Below are positions 16,460-25,442 of a stretch of DNA of 45,378 nucleotides, in pieces (the stretch's first letter is position 1; each line of letters begins with the position of its first letter). Made by a program: the position numbers and the translations under genes. Source of the stretch: Candidatus Galligastranaerophilus faecipullorum (GTDB taxonomy: Bacteria > Cyanobacteriota > Vampirovibrionia > Gastranaerophilales > Gastranaerophilaceae); assembly GCA_018713115.1 (NCBI GenBank), contig DVFS01000009.1, forward strand, positions 1 through 45,378, given 5' to 3'. Under the pieces are notes generated by a model. It had not been told where the DNA came from. It worked only from the letters and a program-made list of their open reading frames with translations, and ran no database searches.

Positions 16460-16716
16460 GCTTCGCCGGTTTTAAAATAATCGCAGATTAATTTCTTTTT
16501 TGTATGAATTTTAAGAAGTTTTTTAATTTTTTCTTTAATAGTGGGTTTATGGCAAATTTTTTCATATTTTTGCATAAGAACCGCTTTTTTAATCAAAGTT
16601 TTGTTATAAACCCTCTCCAGATTTGAATTTTGGGATATAACGGGTTCCAGTTCTTTGAGTTTTTTCCTGCATTTAAAAATTTCATTCTTGAGGGTTTCTA
16701 ATTTTTTCTTGTTCAT
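16456..16716 (-). CDS. Small basic coiled-coil protein
   Basis: 86 aa from ATG 16716, which has AAGG before it; the longer open frame upstream is not used. Lys-rich throughout with heptad-like leucines (KKLETLKNEIFKCRKKLKEL) and a basic C-terminus. Convergent with fliI. A FliJ-like export partner would look similar, but the opposite strand and lack of motifs make that speculation. Confidence 0.45.
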   Translation of the reverse strand: MNKKKLETLKNEIFKCRKKLKELEPVISQNSNLERVYNKTLIKKAVLMQKYEKICHKPTIKEKIKKLLKIHTKKKLICDYFKTGEA

Positions 16717-16814
16717 ACCAACCTTAAATAACGGGGAATTACGGGAACATATTACAACATTTGCGCCCTTAAAAGTTCCTCTAAAGGATGGAAAAAGTTT
16801 TGTTGAACAACAAG

Positions 16815-16820
16815 TATAAT
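16815..16820 (+). promoter_or_regulatory. Leaderless -10 box before the mannosidase
   Basis: TATAAT ends 6 nt before ATG 16827. The alternative ATG 16788 lies upstream of this box and has no ribosome-binding site of its own. Confidence 0.6.
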
Positions 16821-16826
16821 AATTAT

Positions 16827-19094
16827 ATGAAAAAACGCACAATTGCATATCTGCAAACACACTGGGACAGAGAGTGGTACAGAGAAAAGGAAGAATTTAA
16901 TCTCAGGCTGCTTGAAGTCTTTGACGGGGTTTTAAAAGAGCTTGAAGCGCACCGCGCGCCCTGTTTTTACTTTGACGGACAGACAAGTGCGCTTATTGAT
17001 TATCTAAAATTCAGGGAAGAAAATCTTCCGCTTGTAAAAAAATTTATAAAAGAAAAAAGGCTTTTTATAGGACCTTTTTTTGTAAGTGCCGATGCGTTTT
17101 TAGTGAATTTAAGATGCCTTATAAAAAACCTTGAAAAAGGAATAAAATATTCTAAAAGCCTCGGCTGCAGCGATTTTATCGGCTACCTGCCGGATATTTT
17201 CGGACACTCGAGAGGGGTTTTTGAGGTTCTTGAAAAATTCGGGATAAAAAATGCCGTAATCTGGCGCGGCACGGGCGCTATTGAAAATGATATAAAAGTC
17301 AGAAACATAAATACCGTAAGGCTTACGGAAGGGTATTTTATAGACATCCTTCACAGAGATGAAAGCGCCGATAAATCCGCTCAAGCACTTGAGCCGCTGC
17401 TTGATAAGATAGCAAAATATTCAAAAGGTACACTGCTTTTGCCTCTTGGCGGAGATCACCTCGGAATTATAAAAAATGCATCCGAAAAAATAAAAAATAT
17501 AAATAAATATTTAAAAAATTATGAAATAGAACTTTCAACCCCTTTTGAATATTTTAAAAATGTTGATTTTACCCGCTCTAAGCACTATGACGGCGAATTT
17601 TTGGACAATTCCGAAAATAACATTTTAGGCGGAGTTTTCTCTTCAAGAATTTACCAGAAAGTGCAAAACGCAAAATTTATGCATAAAATTTCACGCATAA
17701 TTGAGCCTCTTAATTATTTTCTCAATCTGAATTATCAGCCAAACATTGATTATGCTTATGAATTGATATTAAAAAATCACGCTCATGATTCAATTTACGG
17801 CTGCTCAACAGATATGGCTCATAAAAATGTAGACATGCGTTTTGAAAAAGTACGGGAAATACTGGACGGGCTTGAAAAAAGGATAATCAGGGATTTTTGT
17901 GCACAATCAAAAACCTCCGGCAAAAAACCGGACACAATAGGTGTTTTTAATATGTCGAACTTTAAAAACAGCGGTATTGTAAAAATTATATCCGGGTGCA
18001 AAATAGAAAATGCACAGATTATCGCAAAAACAAAAGGCTTTAGCGACGCTAAACTCTACGATACAATGCAGGTACCCGTAACGGAGGATATTTTAACCCT
18101 GTATGAACAAATAGCGGAAGTTGAAGCGCAAAAACCCTTCAGTTTTAAAAGCCATAAAATTAAAAAAGTGCAAAAACTCAGCTTTGCGGGTGAAAACATT
18201 ATTGAAAATCCTTATTTAAAACTAACGGTTAAAAACGGAAAAATAAATATAGAAGATAAAAAAACAAAAAGAGTTTATAAAAATTTCCTCAAAATTACCG
18301 ACACCAAAGACTCGGGCGACAGTTACAACTACGCCCCAGCCTCGGAGCCTGAAATTATTACGCCGTTAAAATCAAGGATGATTGAAAACGGTAATGTTCG
18401 GTCGCGCTTAAGAATATATTACAAAAATCTTGAACTGGATGTTATTTTAACAAACAGAAGCGAGTTTTTTGAATTTGAAGCAAAAATAAACAACAAAAAG
18501 AAAAATCATAAACTGCAGGCTGTTTTTAACCTTAAAGAAAAGATTTTTGAAACATATGCGCAGGACAGCCTCGGAATAATTAAAAGAGAGTGCGACCCTG
18601 ATTATTCACTGTACAAAAACCAGCCCGCCAGGCGGCCTCAAGAACTTAAGACAAATTCTTTCCCTGTGCTTAATTTTGTGTATGCACAAAACACGGGTAT
18701 TTTGGGCGAAGGTATAAATGAGTATGAAATTTATAAAAAAGAATTAAGAATAGCGCTTTTAAGAGCGACGGGGATAATATCAAACCCGAAATGCGCTTCG
18801 CGCTCAATACCTGCGGGGCCGCCGCTGTTAACCCCGGAGCTGCAATGTATCGGCACACAAAAGGTGCGTTTTGCACTGTGTTTTACAGAGGACAAAACAG
18901 AACTGTTCAGATATCAGGAAGAATTTTTAGGCACACATACTGCTTTTGTATTTGATTGCGATATTAAAGAAAAAACTTTTATAAAATTGCCTGAAAACAA
19001 GATTTTCTACGGCATTACCGATGAAAAAGAAGCTATATTATACAATACAAAAAAAGACGGGGCGGAATTTATTAAAATTAACGAATTAACTTAA
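16827..19094 (+). CDS. GH38 alpha-mannosidase
   Basis: 755 aa, cytoplasmic (no signal peptide). The N-terminus reads AYLQTHWDREWY, like E. coli MngB; zinc ligands H12 and D14, the nucleophile D123 (GYLPDIFGHS) and H320 (KNHAHDS) are all present. The first histidine of the usual HxHWDREWY is a glutamine here, but it is not a zinc ligand. The C-terminal beta-rich half is complete (GDSYNYAPASEPE). Likely releases mannose from an imported small glycoside such as (phospho)mannosylglycerate, or from oligosaccharides. No sugar transporter is adjacent. ATG 16827 follows its leaderless promoter. Confidence 0.88.
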   Translation: MKKRTIAYLQTHWDREWYREKEEFNLRLLEVFDGVLKELEAHRAPCFYFDGQTSALIDYLKFREENLPLVKKFIKEKRLFIGPFFVSADAFLVNLRCLIKNLEKGIKYSKSLGCSDFIGYLPDIFGHSRGVFEVLEKFGIKNAVIWRGTGAIENDIKVRNINTVRLTEGYFIDILHRDESADKSAQALEPLLDKIAKYSKGTLLLPLGGDHLGIIKNASEKIKNINKYLKNYEIELSTPFEYFKNVDFTRSKHYDGEFLDNSENNILGGVFSSRIYQKVQNAKFMHKISRIIEPLNYFLNLNYQPNIDYAYELILKNHAHDSIYGCSTDMAHKNVDMRFEKVREILDGLEKRIIRDFCAQSKTSGKKPDTIGVFNMSNFKNSGIVKIISGCKIENAQIIAKTKGFSDAKLYDTMQVPVTEDILTLYEQIAEVEAQKPFSFKSHKIKKVQKLSFAGENIIENPYLKLTVKNGKINIEDKKTKRVYKNFLKITDTKDSGDSYNYAPASEPEIITPLKSRMIENGNVRSRLRIYYKNLELDVILTNRSEFFEFEAKINNKKKNHKLQAVFNLKEKIFETYAQDSLGIIKRECDPDYSLYKNQPARRPQELKTNSFPVLNFVYAQNTGILGEGINEYEIYKKELRIALLRATGIISNPKCASRSIPAGPPLLTPELQCIGTQKVRFALCFTEDKTELFRYQEEFLGTHTAFVFDCDIKEKTFIKLPENKIFYGITDEKEAILYNTKKDGAEFIKINELT

Positions 19095-19160
19095 TCCTTA
19101 AAACTTGCAAAGAGTTTAAAAATTTAATAAGATTATAATACAGTTCAACAAAAGGTAAAA

Positions 19161-20462
19161 ATGTCTAAAGGTTACAGTGCAAAATGGATTATAGCCTCTG
19201 ACGGCAATCTCTATGAAGATTGCACTCTTGTGGTAGATGAAGGCAAAGTAGAGAAAATAGTTAAAACCTCTGAGCTTGACACAAATGAATGTAAAAATGT
19301 AAAAGATTACGGAAGGTGTGTTATTACCCCGGGTTTTGTAAATTTACACAATCACCTTCAATACACTGACGTCGATATAAAGCAGGGCGGTATAAAGTAT
19401 ATTTTTAAAAAAGCATACACCCAGTTCAGAAAGCACTACTTTATTGCGGGAATAAAAAAAACTTCCTTTGTCTGGAGGCTGGCAGACCTTTTAAGCAAAT
19501 ATTTCTGTCTGAGTGCGGATAATAAACTCTCCTCTTTTAAAAAAGGGCTTGAGCTTTCTCTTTTAAGCGGAACAACCTGTGTTGCACAGCTTTCAAAAGA
19601 GAGTAAATATTTTAAGGTTTTAAATGATTTACCGATAAAAACTTATCTTTTCTTTGAACTTTTTTCCGATTCGGCCGAAACAAGCAAGGAAGAGTTCCGC
19701 TCCATTCAAAAAAAGATTGACAAACTTTTAAAACAAAAATCTGACAATACCTTTGTCGGCGTGGCTCCGCACAGTGTCTGCTCCGTACATAAAAGACTTT
19801 TTAAAATACTTGTTAAGTATTGCAGAAAAAATAACATTTTAATGACAATAAGAATTTCGGAAAGCAATGAGGAAAAAGATTGGCTTAAATACGGCTTTTC
19901 AGACATTGACTTGTTAAACGAATTCGGCGGACATAAAAAATTTGAACCTATTTACAAAGGCGTCACATCCGTTCAGTATCTTGCACAGATGGATGTTATA
20001 AATAAACGCCTTATAGCAAGCTACGGAAATTACCTGAACGATGATGACCTTAAAATATTAAAAGAAAACAAGGTATCTCTTGCTTATTGTCCCAGAGTAA
20101 GTGAAAATCTCCACGGAAAAATGCTGGAGTTTGATAAAGTCCTTGAATTTTTCCCTGACAGATTCGGCTTTGGAACAAATTCTCTTGCATTTAACAAAGA
20201 TTTAAGTCTTTTAAATGAGCTGCGCTTTGTAAATAAAGGACAGCTCAACACTCTTGAGGCAATAAAATATTTAACAATCGTCCCCGCAAAGATTTTAAGG
20301 CTGGATAATATAATAGGAAGCCTTGAAAAAGGAAAAGATGCGGATTTTAATGTTTTTGAACTTAATGAAAATGAAGACTACAACAGCGTTCTTGAAAAAT
20401 CACGTCCTGATTATGTATATATTAAAGGCCACAGAAAAGTCCACAAAGGCAAAATAAGATAA
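19161..20462 (+). CDS. Amidohydrolase-superfamily protein with altered active site
   Basis: 433 aa, similar in layout to chlorohydrolase/SAH-deaminase/aminofutalosine-deaminase proteins. The N-terminal beta-sandwich strand leads to ITPGFVNLHNHLQ (H63, H65), later VAPHSVCS (H204) and IRISESNEE (E234). Compared by eye with Thermotoga TM0936, metal ligand H200 is R231, catalytic H228 is Y288, and ligand D279 is N340 (FGFGTNSLAFN). Three core residues are thus replaced, so ordinary deaminase chemistry is doubtful. The frame is intact and the C-terminal LEKGKDADFNVFEL is normal. AAAAGG precedes ATG 19161, with TATAAT about 20 nt further up. Confidence 0.8.
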   Translation: MSKGYSAKWIIASDGNLYEDCTLVVDEGKVEKIVKTSELDTNECKNVKDYGRCVITPGFVNLHNHLQYTDVDIKQGGIKYIFKKAYTQFRKHYFIAGIKKTSFVWRLADLLSKYFCLSADNKLSSFKKGLELSLLSGTTCVAQLSKESKYFKVLNDLPIKTYLFFELFSDSAETSKEEFRSIQKKIDKLLKQKSDNTFVGVAPHSVCSVHKRLFKILVKYCRKNNILMTIRISESNEEKDWLKYGFSDIDLLNEFGGHKKFEPIYKGVTSVQYLAQMDVINKRLIASYGNYLNDDDLKILKENKVSLAYCPRVSENLHGKMLEFDKVLEFFPDRFGFGTNSLAFNKDLSLLNELRFVNKGQLNTLEAIKYLTIVPAKILRLDNIIGSLEKGKDADFNVFELNENEDYNSVLEKSRPDYVYIKGHRKVHKGKIR

Positions 20463-20503
20463 TTGCAAGACTGCACAAAAAACGGGAAAATAATTTAAAA
20501 ATT

Positions 20504-21106
20504 TTAATTAGGCATTGTGCGTGTATATAACCTTAATTTGATTTTTGCAATAAGGACTTTTTTATCTTTGTCCCACGGTGTAAGTTCAACTTCTGCCAGA
20601 TTTGTCACATACTGCTCTTTCATAATGGTTTTTAAAAACACCTGAAACTCTGAATATGAGCCTACTGCAACCATGTTAAGCTCGCATGCATTATATCCTT
20701 CCAATTTTGCCGCAAAAATCATATCTTCTGCCGGCGCATAGTCATAATCAATTGCACGGATTCTTATACCGCTTTGTTCGGCAATGGTTAAAATAAGTTC
20801 AAACAAAGGAGCAAAAGACGCATCTGGACTGAACTGCATATCCGGAGCTTCAAAAATAATTTTGCCGTCTTTTACTACTTTTTTTGTACGGTTTTGCATA
20901 TCCTGCTGGGCTTTGAGCATATCATACTGCTGTTTGTTTTGCTCAAACTGCGCTTTACTTGATTTTAAAAGTTTTATTGCGTCAAAAGTTTTTGAAAACT
21001 CGGGAGTAACATAATTAACAAAAAGAATAATCACAAGAAAAATCGGAACGACATATACCGCATTTTCTTTTAAAATATTTATAATTATTTTTGTTGTTTT
21101 GTCCAT
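20504..21106 (-). CDS. pilO: PilO-like type IV pilus assembly protein
   Basis: 200 aa. A single N-terminal transmembrane helix (about residues 17-33), a coiled coil (SKAQFEQNKQQYDMLKAQQD), then a PilO/GspM-like ferredoxin fold (APLFELILTIAEQSGIRIRA; GSYSEFQVFLKTIMKEQYV). It directly follows the pilMN fusion (14 nt), the normal pilM-pilN-pilO order, and would form the inner-membrane alignment complex of a type IV pilus or type II secretion system. pilP and pilQ are not downstream in the window. Confidence 0.75.
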   Translation of the reverse strand: MDKTTKIIINILKENAVYVVPIFLVIILFVNYVTPEFSKTFDAIKLLKSSKAQFEQNKQQYDMLKAQQDMQNRTKKVVKDGKIIFEAPDMQFSPDASFAPLFELILTIAEQSGIRIRAIDYDYAPAEDMIFAAKLEGYNACELNMVAVGSYSEFQVFLKTIMKEQYVTNLAEVELTPWDKDKKVLIAKIKLRLYTRTMPN

Positions 21107-21120
21107 TGCGTTTATCCGAA

Positions 21121-22791
21121 TTACTTGTTAATATCTACGGGTTCGAGCGCTGCCGCCGGGGCAACATCCGGATTCCCGTTTTGCTGATTGTTATTATCGG
21201 CGTTTTTATTTTCACCGTCTTTGTTTGTATCTTTGTTTCTGGGAGATTTCACATTTGAAATTTCAAAATCATAAAACTTTGCACCTATATCAGGAGCCGC
21301 AAGGTCAAACTCATCTCCGCTTACTTCGGTTAAAATCTGAAGTCTGTTCAGTTTTATACTGGACTGGGGAGATATAACCTTAAGGCTTTTATAGTAGTTG
21401 TATATATCTGCTATATTTGCACTGACTCCTTCAAGTGCAAGTTTTTCACCGTTTTTGTTGTAATAATACTGCAGCCAGACAGACTGCGGAATATCTGTTG
21501 CAATAGAATCATAAAAACTTATGGCTTTTTTATTTAAATCAATAATTTTTGTAACCAGAGTTTCAATATCAACAACACCGCCTGTGCCCATAATAGTATT
21601 TATCTGCTGCTGAATTTCGTTTGATTTATTCTGATACTCGGAAGCTTTCTTGTTTACCTGTGTTTCAACAAGGTAAAATATTCCGTATATTAAAAAGGCA
21701 ATTGCAGCAAGCACGCCGGCTATTGCAAGCAGGGCTTTTCTTGCAACCTCCTGGGTTACGATTATTTCTTTTTCCAGAAATTCAAAAGTGAAATACGCCT
21801 CGCCGAATGAGTGCATTTTACTCATAACGTTAAGATTTAAAATAACGTTTTCCATATGGTCGGTTGCAAGTGCACCGATAAGAGCATATGTCATTGCGGC
21901 GGCTTCATTTTCCATAACCGCGGAGGTTATGCGAAGCGGGGGTTCTTTCGAATATTTATTGCTGTCATGAGCAATTATTTCTTCATCAAAAGTTATTTGT
22001 GTTTTTAAAACTTCGGCACAGATTTCATCAGACTGGCTTAAAATAAAAAGTTTCTTTGCCGGGAAATTTGGCAAAACCTGTGAAACAGAAGTAGAGATTG
22101 CCTGATAAGCTTCTTCATATGAAAAAGATTTAATGGCAAGGGGAACCTCTGTATAGTCTACAAGTCTTGAACCCTGCAGCGAGAACATGGCATAGCTGTT
22201 GGAATTTACCATAAGCAAATTCCAGTTGGAATTATCGTCAATATCATCACCCACGGCACCTGAGAACCATAAACCGCGTATTGTAGATGAGTAAGAACTT
22301 TCTATACCTATAAGATTTGCGCCTAAATCAAGGAAAATGTCTTTAATCTGATTTATTGCTGTTTCCTGAAAAGACGTATAAACAATAAGTCTTTTATCTG
22401 TTGATGTATTTGTAACCAAATCAGCCCATGCGCTTACAGGTTCAACTCTTTTGAAGATATAAGAATCCTCGGCTTTTGATAATATAGCGTTACTTATGGC
22501 CTCATCGCCTATAATAAGGGGAAGACTTTCAAAATCCAGATGTACATTGGGCAGTGTTAAATAAATACTTGATTTTAAACTGATATCAAGTTCTTTAAAC
22601 AAATCTATAATAGTTGCTTTAAAAGTGGAATAATCCTGAATTTCTCTTGTGGCAAGATTATACTCTATAGGTCTTCTGCCGTATTTCACAACGGTGGGGC
22701 TTTTTTTATCCAGCAGAGCAACCTCTACACCAACACTTGGTGTAACCGAAACCCCGACTATTTGTTTTGTGGAATTAACAAATTGTGACAT
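21121..22791 (-). CDS. PilM-PilN fusion protein
   Basis: 556 aa. Residues 1 to about 312 form an actin-like PilM domain (VGVSVTPSVGVEVALLD; VEPVSAWADLV; GIESSYSST; YALIGALA). Residues 353-376 are a transmembrane helix, followed by a coiled coil and a PilN-like ferredoxin domain (LWLQYYY-type strand, LEGVSANIADIYNYYKSL), then an Asn/Lys/Asp-rich tail. The PilN motif INLLP, which normally docks PilN into PilM, survives as VILNLN (316-321) just before the membrane helix. No Shine-Dalgarno before ATG 22791. Normally two separate genes; the fusion is in frame without a break. pilO follows. Confidence 0.8.
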   Translation of the reverse strand: MSQFVNSTKQIVGVSVTPSVGVEVALLDKKSPTVVKYGRRPIEYNLATREIQDYSTFKATIIDLFKELDISLKSSIYLTLPNVHLDFESLPLIIGDEAISNAILSKAEDSYIFKRVEPVSAWADLVTNTSTDKRLIVYTSFQETAINQIKDIFLDLGANLIGIESSYSSTIRGLWFSGAVGDDIDDNSNWNLLMVNSNSYAMFSLQGSRLVDYTEVPLAIKSFSYEEAYQAISTSVSQVLPNFPAKKLFILSQSDEICAEVLKTQITFDEEIIAHDSNKYSKEPPLRITSAVMENEAAAMTYALIGALATDHMENVILNLNVMSKMHSFGEAYFTFEFLEKEIIVTQEVARKALLAIAGVLAAIAFLIYGIFYLVETQVNKKASEYQNKSNEIQQQINTIMGTGGVVDIETLVTKIIDLNKKAISFYDSIATDIPQSVWLQYYYNKNGEKLALEGVSANIADIYNYYKSLKVISPQSSIKLNRLQILTEVSGDEFDLAAPDIGAKFYDFEISNVKSPRNKDTNKDGENKNADNNNQQNGNPDVAPAAALEPVDINK

Positions 22792-22900
22792 TAAATATAT
22801 TTAACTCGTAATAATACTATATTATCTATTTTATAATACAATAATCAGTACAAATTAAAAACCTTTTTAAAAAAAATATACAATAAACGGAGTAAACAAA

Positions 22901-23677
22901 ATGGAAAAATCATCCGAAAAATTTAACAGTTATATATACGGAAAAAATTCCGTGCTTGAAACAGTGAGTCAAAACCCCAAAAGAATAAATAAAATTTTCT
23001 TCTCGGAGCATATAAATTTTGACAACAGGTTAAAAAAAATAAAAGAAATTGCGGATGAAAATTCCATACAAATTCAATTTACAAATCTTAATAAGTTTAA
23101 CAAATATTTTCAAGATGATACAAAAAAATCACAAAATATAAATTTTCAAGGTGTAATTGCCTCGGTTTCACCCGTTGAGTATGCGGATTTTGATGAATTT
23201 TTAAACAAAAAAACAGACAAATTCAGAAAAATTGTCATCTTAGACGGAGTCGAGGACCCTCACAACTTCGGAGCGATTCTGCGCACACTTGCCGCAGCGT
23301 CCTATGATGCCGTTATTATTCCAAAGCACAGAAGCTGCCCTGTTACCCCGACCGTTGAAAAAACTTCCTCAGGTGCGGTTAATTATATTCCGATTATAAA
23401 AACGAATAGTCTTTCAGGCGTAATAGACATTCTCAAAAAAAACGACTGGTGGATAATTGCAGCTGACGGACAAAGTAAAGATAATTATTTTGACATAAGC
23501 TACACGGATATGAATTTTGCAATCATACTCGGGGCAGAAGGGGAAGGAGTTTCGAAAACACTTTTAAATAAATCCGATTTCAGGGTAAAAATCCCCTGCG
23601 CAATTGAATCATTAAATGTTTCGGCAACATGTGCCGTTATAGTTTATGAGAGTATAAGACAAATACATCAAAAGTAG
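22901..23677 (+). CDS. rlmB: 23S rRNA 2'-O-methyltransferase RlmB (SPOUT/TrmH family)
   Basis: 258 aa. The N-terminal substrate-binding domain starts [10 protein letters not shown]. The C-terminal SPOUT knot has motif 1 [11 protein letters not shown], motif 2 [10 protein letters not shown] and motif 3 [14 protein letters not shown]. This matches RlmB, which methylates G2251 of 23S rRNA; specificity among TrmH-family members cannot be proven by eye. GGAG lies before ATG 22901. The sigma factor gene follows at 53 nt. Confidence 0.88.
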   Translation: MEKSSEKFNSYIYGKNSVLETVSQNPKRINKIFFSEHINFDNRLKKIKEIADENSIQIQFTNLNKFNKYFQDDTKKSQNINFQGVIASVSPVEYADFDEFLNKKTDKFRKIVILDGVEDPHNFGAILRTLAAASYDAVIIPKHRSCPVTPTVEKTSSGAVNYIPIIKTNSLSGVIDILKKNDWWIIAADGQSKDNYFDISYTDMNFAIILGAEGEGVSKTLLNKSDFRVKIPCAIESLNVSATCAVIVYESIRQIHQK

Positions 23678-23730
23678 CTTGTTTCAATGTCAAAAAATTG
23701 TATAATTATTTAAGGCTTTCGGAGAAAAAA

Positions 23731-24720
23731 ATGAAAACTAAAAGTTCAAAACACCATTTAGATGAAATAAACGGCGACATTTTTGAAATAGACGATATGG
23801 AAGGTCTTGAAGATGAAAACGAAGATTCTCAGGACTTAAAAGAAAAACACGAGGACTATAAAAGCGTCGCTGCGGATGACTCCGTCAAAGTTTATTTGCA
23901 GCAAATAGGTAAAATCCCTCTGCTTTCTTTTGAAGAGGAGCTTAAAGTTGCAAAAGAAATTAAAGAAAATAATTCCCAGAAAGCAAAAGAAATTTTAATC
24001 AATGCCAATTTAAGACTTGTGGTATCAATTGCCAAAAAGTACATAGGGCGCGGACTTTCTTTCCTTGATTTAATTCAGGAAGGAAATATGGGGCTTATGA
24101 AAGCGGCTGAAAAATTTGACTACACAAAGGGTTACAAGTTTTCAACATATGCCACCTGGTGGATACAGCAGTCAATAACAAGAGGTATTGCCGACAAATC
24201 GCGTATGATAAGGCTTCCCGTGCATATGATTGAAACTCTGGGTAAAATTAAACGCGCAACGGTTGAGCTTTCAACGGAACTAAACCGCGTGCCCACCAAG
24301 GAAGAAGTTGCCCACAGAATAGGCATGAGCCCTTCAAAACTCTCTTCGCTTATGAAAAGCGCGCAGAGTACAATAAGCATTGAAACACCTGCCAATCAAA
24401 AGGATGATTCGTCCAAAATCGCAGATTTTATTATAGATGATTCACACCTTACACCCGATACAAAAGTCACTCAGGAAAACCTCTTGACCGATGTGCACAA
24501 AATGCTGAATCAATTAAACCAGAAAGAAAAAGATGTGCTTATTATGCGCTACGGTCTTGACGACAACGGACAAAAGAAAACACTGGATGAAATAGGCAGC
24601 CGTTACGGTGTTTCGCGTGAGCGCATAAGACAGATTGAAACACGCGCAATCTCAAAACTCAAAAAACTCTGCCGCAATCAGAATCTGAGCGGAAATTTAA
24701 AGAATTATATAGGGTTGTAA
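23731..24720 (+). CDS. rpoD: Primary-type sigma-70 factor (RpoD/SigA family)
   Basis: 329 aa from ATG 23731 (GGAG upstream; a TTG at 23698 in the leader is rejected). Region 1.2 [17 protein letters not shown] (50-66), region 2 with [26 protein letters not shown] and the -10-recognition helix [15 protein letters not shown] (135-149), region 3 PVHMIETL, and region 4.2 [13 protein letters not shown] (294-306). Short acidic N-terminus, no region 1.1 domain. It could be the housekeeping factor or a group 2 sigma; its -10 preference should match the many TATAAT boxes here. TATAAT lies about 25 nt upstream. Confidence 0.92.
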   Translation: MKTKSSKHHLDEINGDIFEIDDMEGLEDENEDSQDLKEKHEDYKSVAADDSVKVYLQQIGKIPLLSFEEELKVAKEIKENNSQKAKEILINANLRLVVSIAKKYIGRGLSFLDLIQEGNMGLMKAAEKFDYTKGYKFSTYATWWIQQSITRGIADKSRMIRLPVHMIETLGKIKRATVELSTELNRVPTKEEVAHRIGMSPSKLSSLMKSAQSTISIETPANQKDDSSKIADFIIDDSHLTPDTKVTQENLLTDVHKMLNQLNQKEKDVLIMRYGLDDNGQKKTLDEIGSRYGVSRERIRQIETRAISKLKKLCRNQNLSGNLKNYIGL

Positions 24721-24852
24721 ACTAAGTTTTAACTGCCGTTAATAATATATTAATCTTATTCGGATTTGTGCAATATTAGTGTTTTATTGAGATTATGGAG
24801 ATATTTTGCTATAATTTTTATATAAAGTATTATCAATTTTAAAGGCAAACTC

Positions 24853-25074
24853 ATGGATATATCTTTAAGCAGCGATTTTGATAATTTTATCAAAGAACAA
24901 ATGGCAACAGGGCTGTATAGTTCCGTAAATGATATTGTCCGGGAAGCTATGAATCTTCTGAAATTAAGAAAATCTATTCCTCAAGAGCGAATTGATGCAT
25001 TTAACGCCGAACTCAAAAAAGGTGAGGATGATATACTTGCAGGTCGCTATAGTGACGGCGATGATTTTTTTTAA
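24853..25074 (+). CDS. parD: ParD-family antitoxin
   Basis: 73 aa. An N-terminal ribbon-helix-helix (MDISLSSDFDNFIKEQMATG, YSSVNDIVREAMNLL) followed by the acidic C-terminal tail that wraps ParE toxins (LKKGEDDILAGRYSDGDDFF). AAAGG and a TATAAT near 24810 precede it. It normally represses its own operon and neutralises ParE. Here the downstream toxin gene is broken, so this is an orphan antitoxin. Confidence 0.85.
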   Translation: MDISLSSDFDNFIKEQMATGLYSSVNDIVREAMNLLKLRKSIPQERIDAFNAELKKGEDDILAGRYSDGDDFF

Positions 25075-25091
25075 ACAGTTAATTGCGGAAT

Positions 25092-25392
25092 ATGAGTAAG
25101 CTAAAATTAAATATAACATATCGGGCAAAAGCAGATATCTGATTAATTACAAACTATATTGCCAAAGACAACAAAAGTGCCGCAAAGGCTATGTCTGTGT
25201 ATTTATATAAAATATGCCGGGATTTAGCAAAATTTCCCGATATGGGTACAATAAGAGCGGATTTTACTTATAAAGATTTTAGATTTTTTATAATAAAAAA
25301 AACGATATGTAATTGCCTATAAAATTGATGGCAATAATTTATTTATTTCAAGAGTTCTTACTACCTATCAGGATATCTGTGCTTTATTATAA
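25092..25392 (+). pseudogene. parE: ParE-family toxin, disrupted by a TGA and a frameshift
   Basis: It begins 17 nt after parD at ATG 25092 and reads MSKLKLNITYRAKADI, then TGA (25140-25142), then LITNYIAKDNKSAAKAMS in the same frame, a clear ParE N-terminal helical hairpin. At the A8 tract 25295-25302 the frame is lost; dropping one A restores YVIAYKIDGNNLFISRVLTT and a natural stop at 25390-25392, the typical ParE end. Two independent lesions make it a pseudogene. Confidence 0.8.
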
Positions 25393-25442
25393 TCCTTGCC
25401 ATAATTAAATTCTCTTTGATTTAAACAATATAGAAACAGAAC

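Noticed and set aside
25140..25142. TGA read as a sense codon in parE
   Set aside because: The same gene also has a frameshift, and all other genes here end or read normally under the standard bacterial code.
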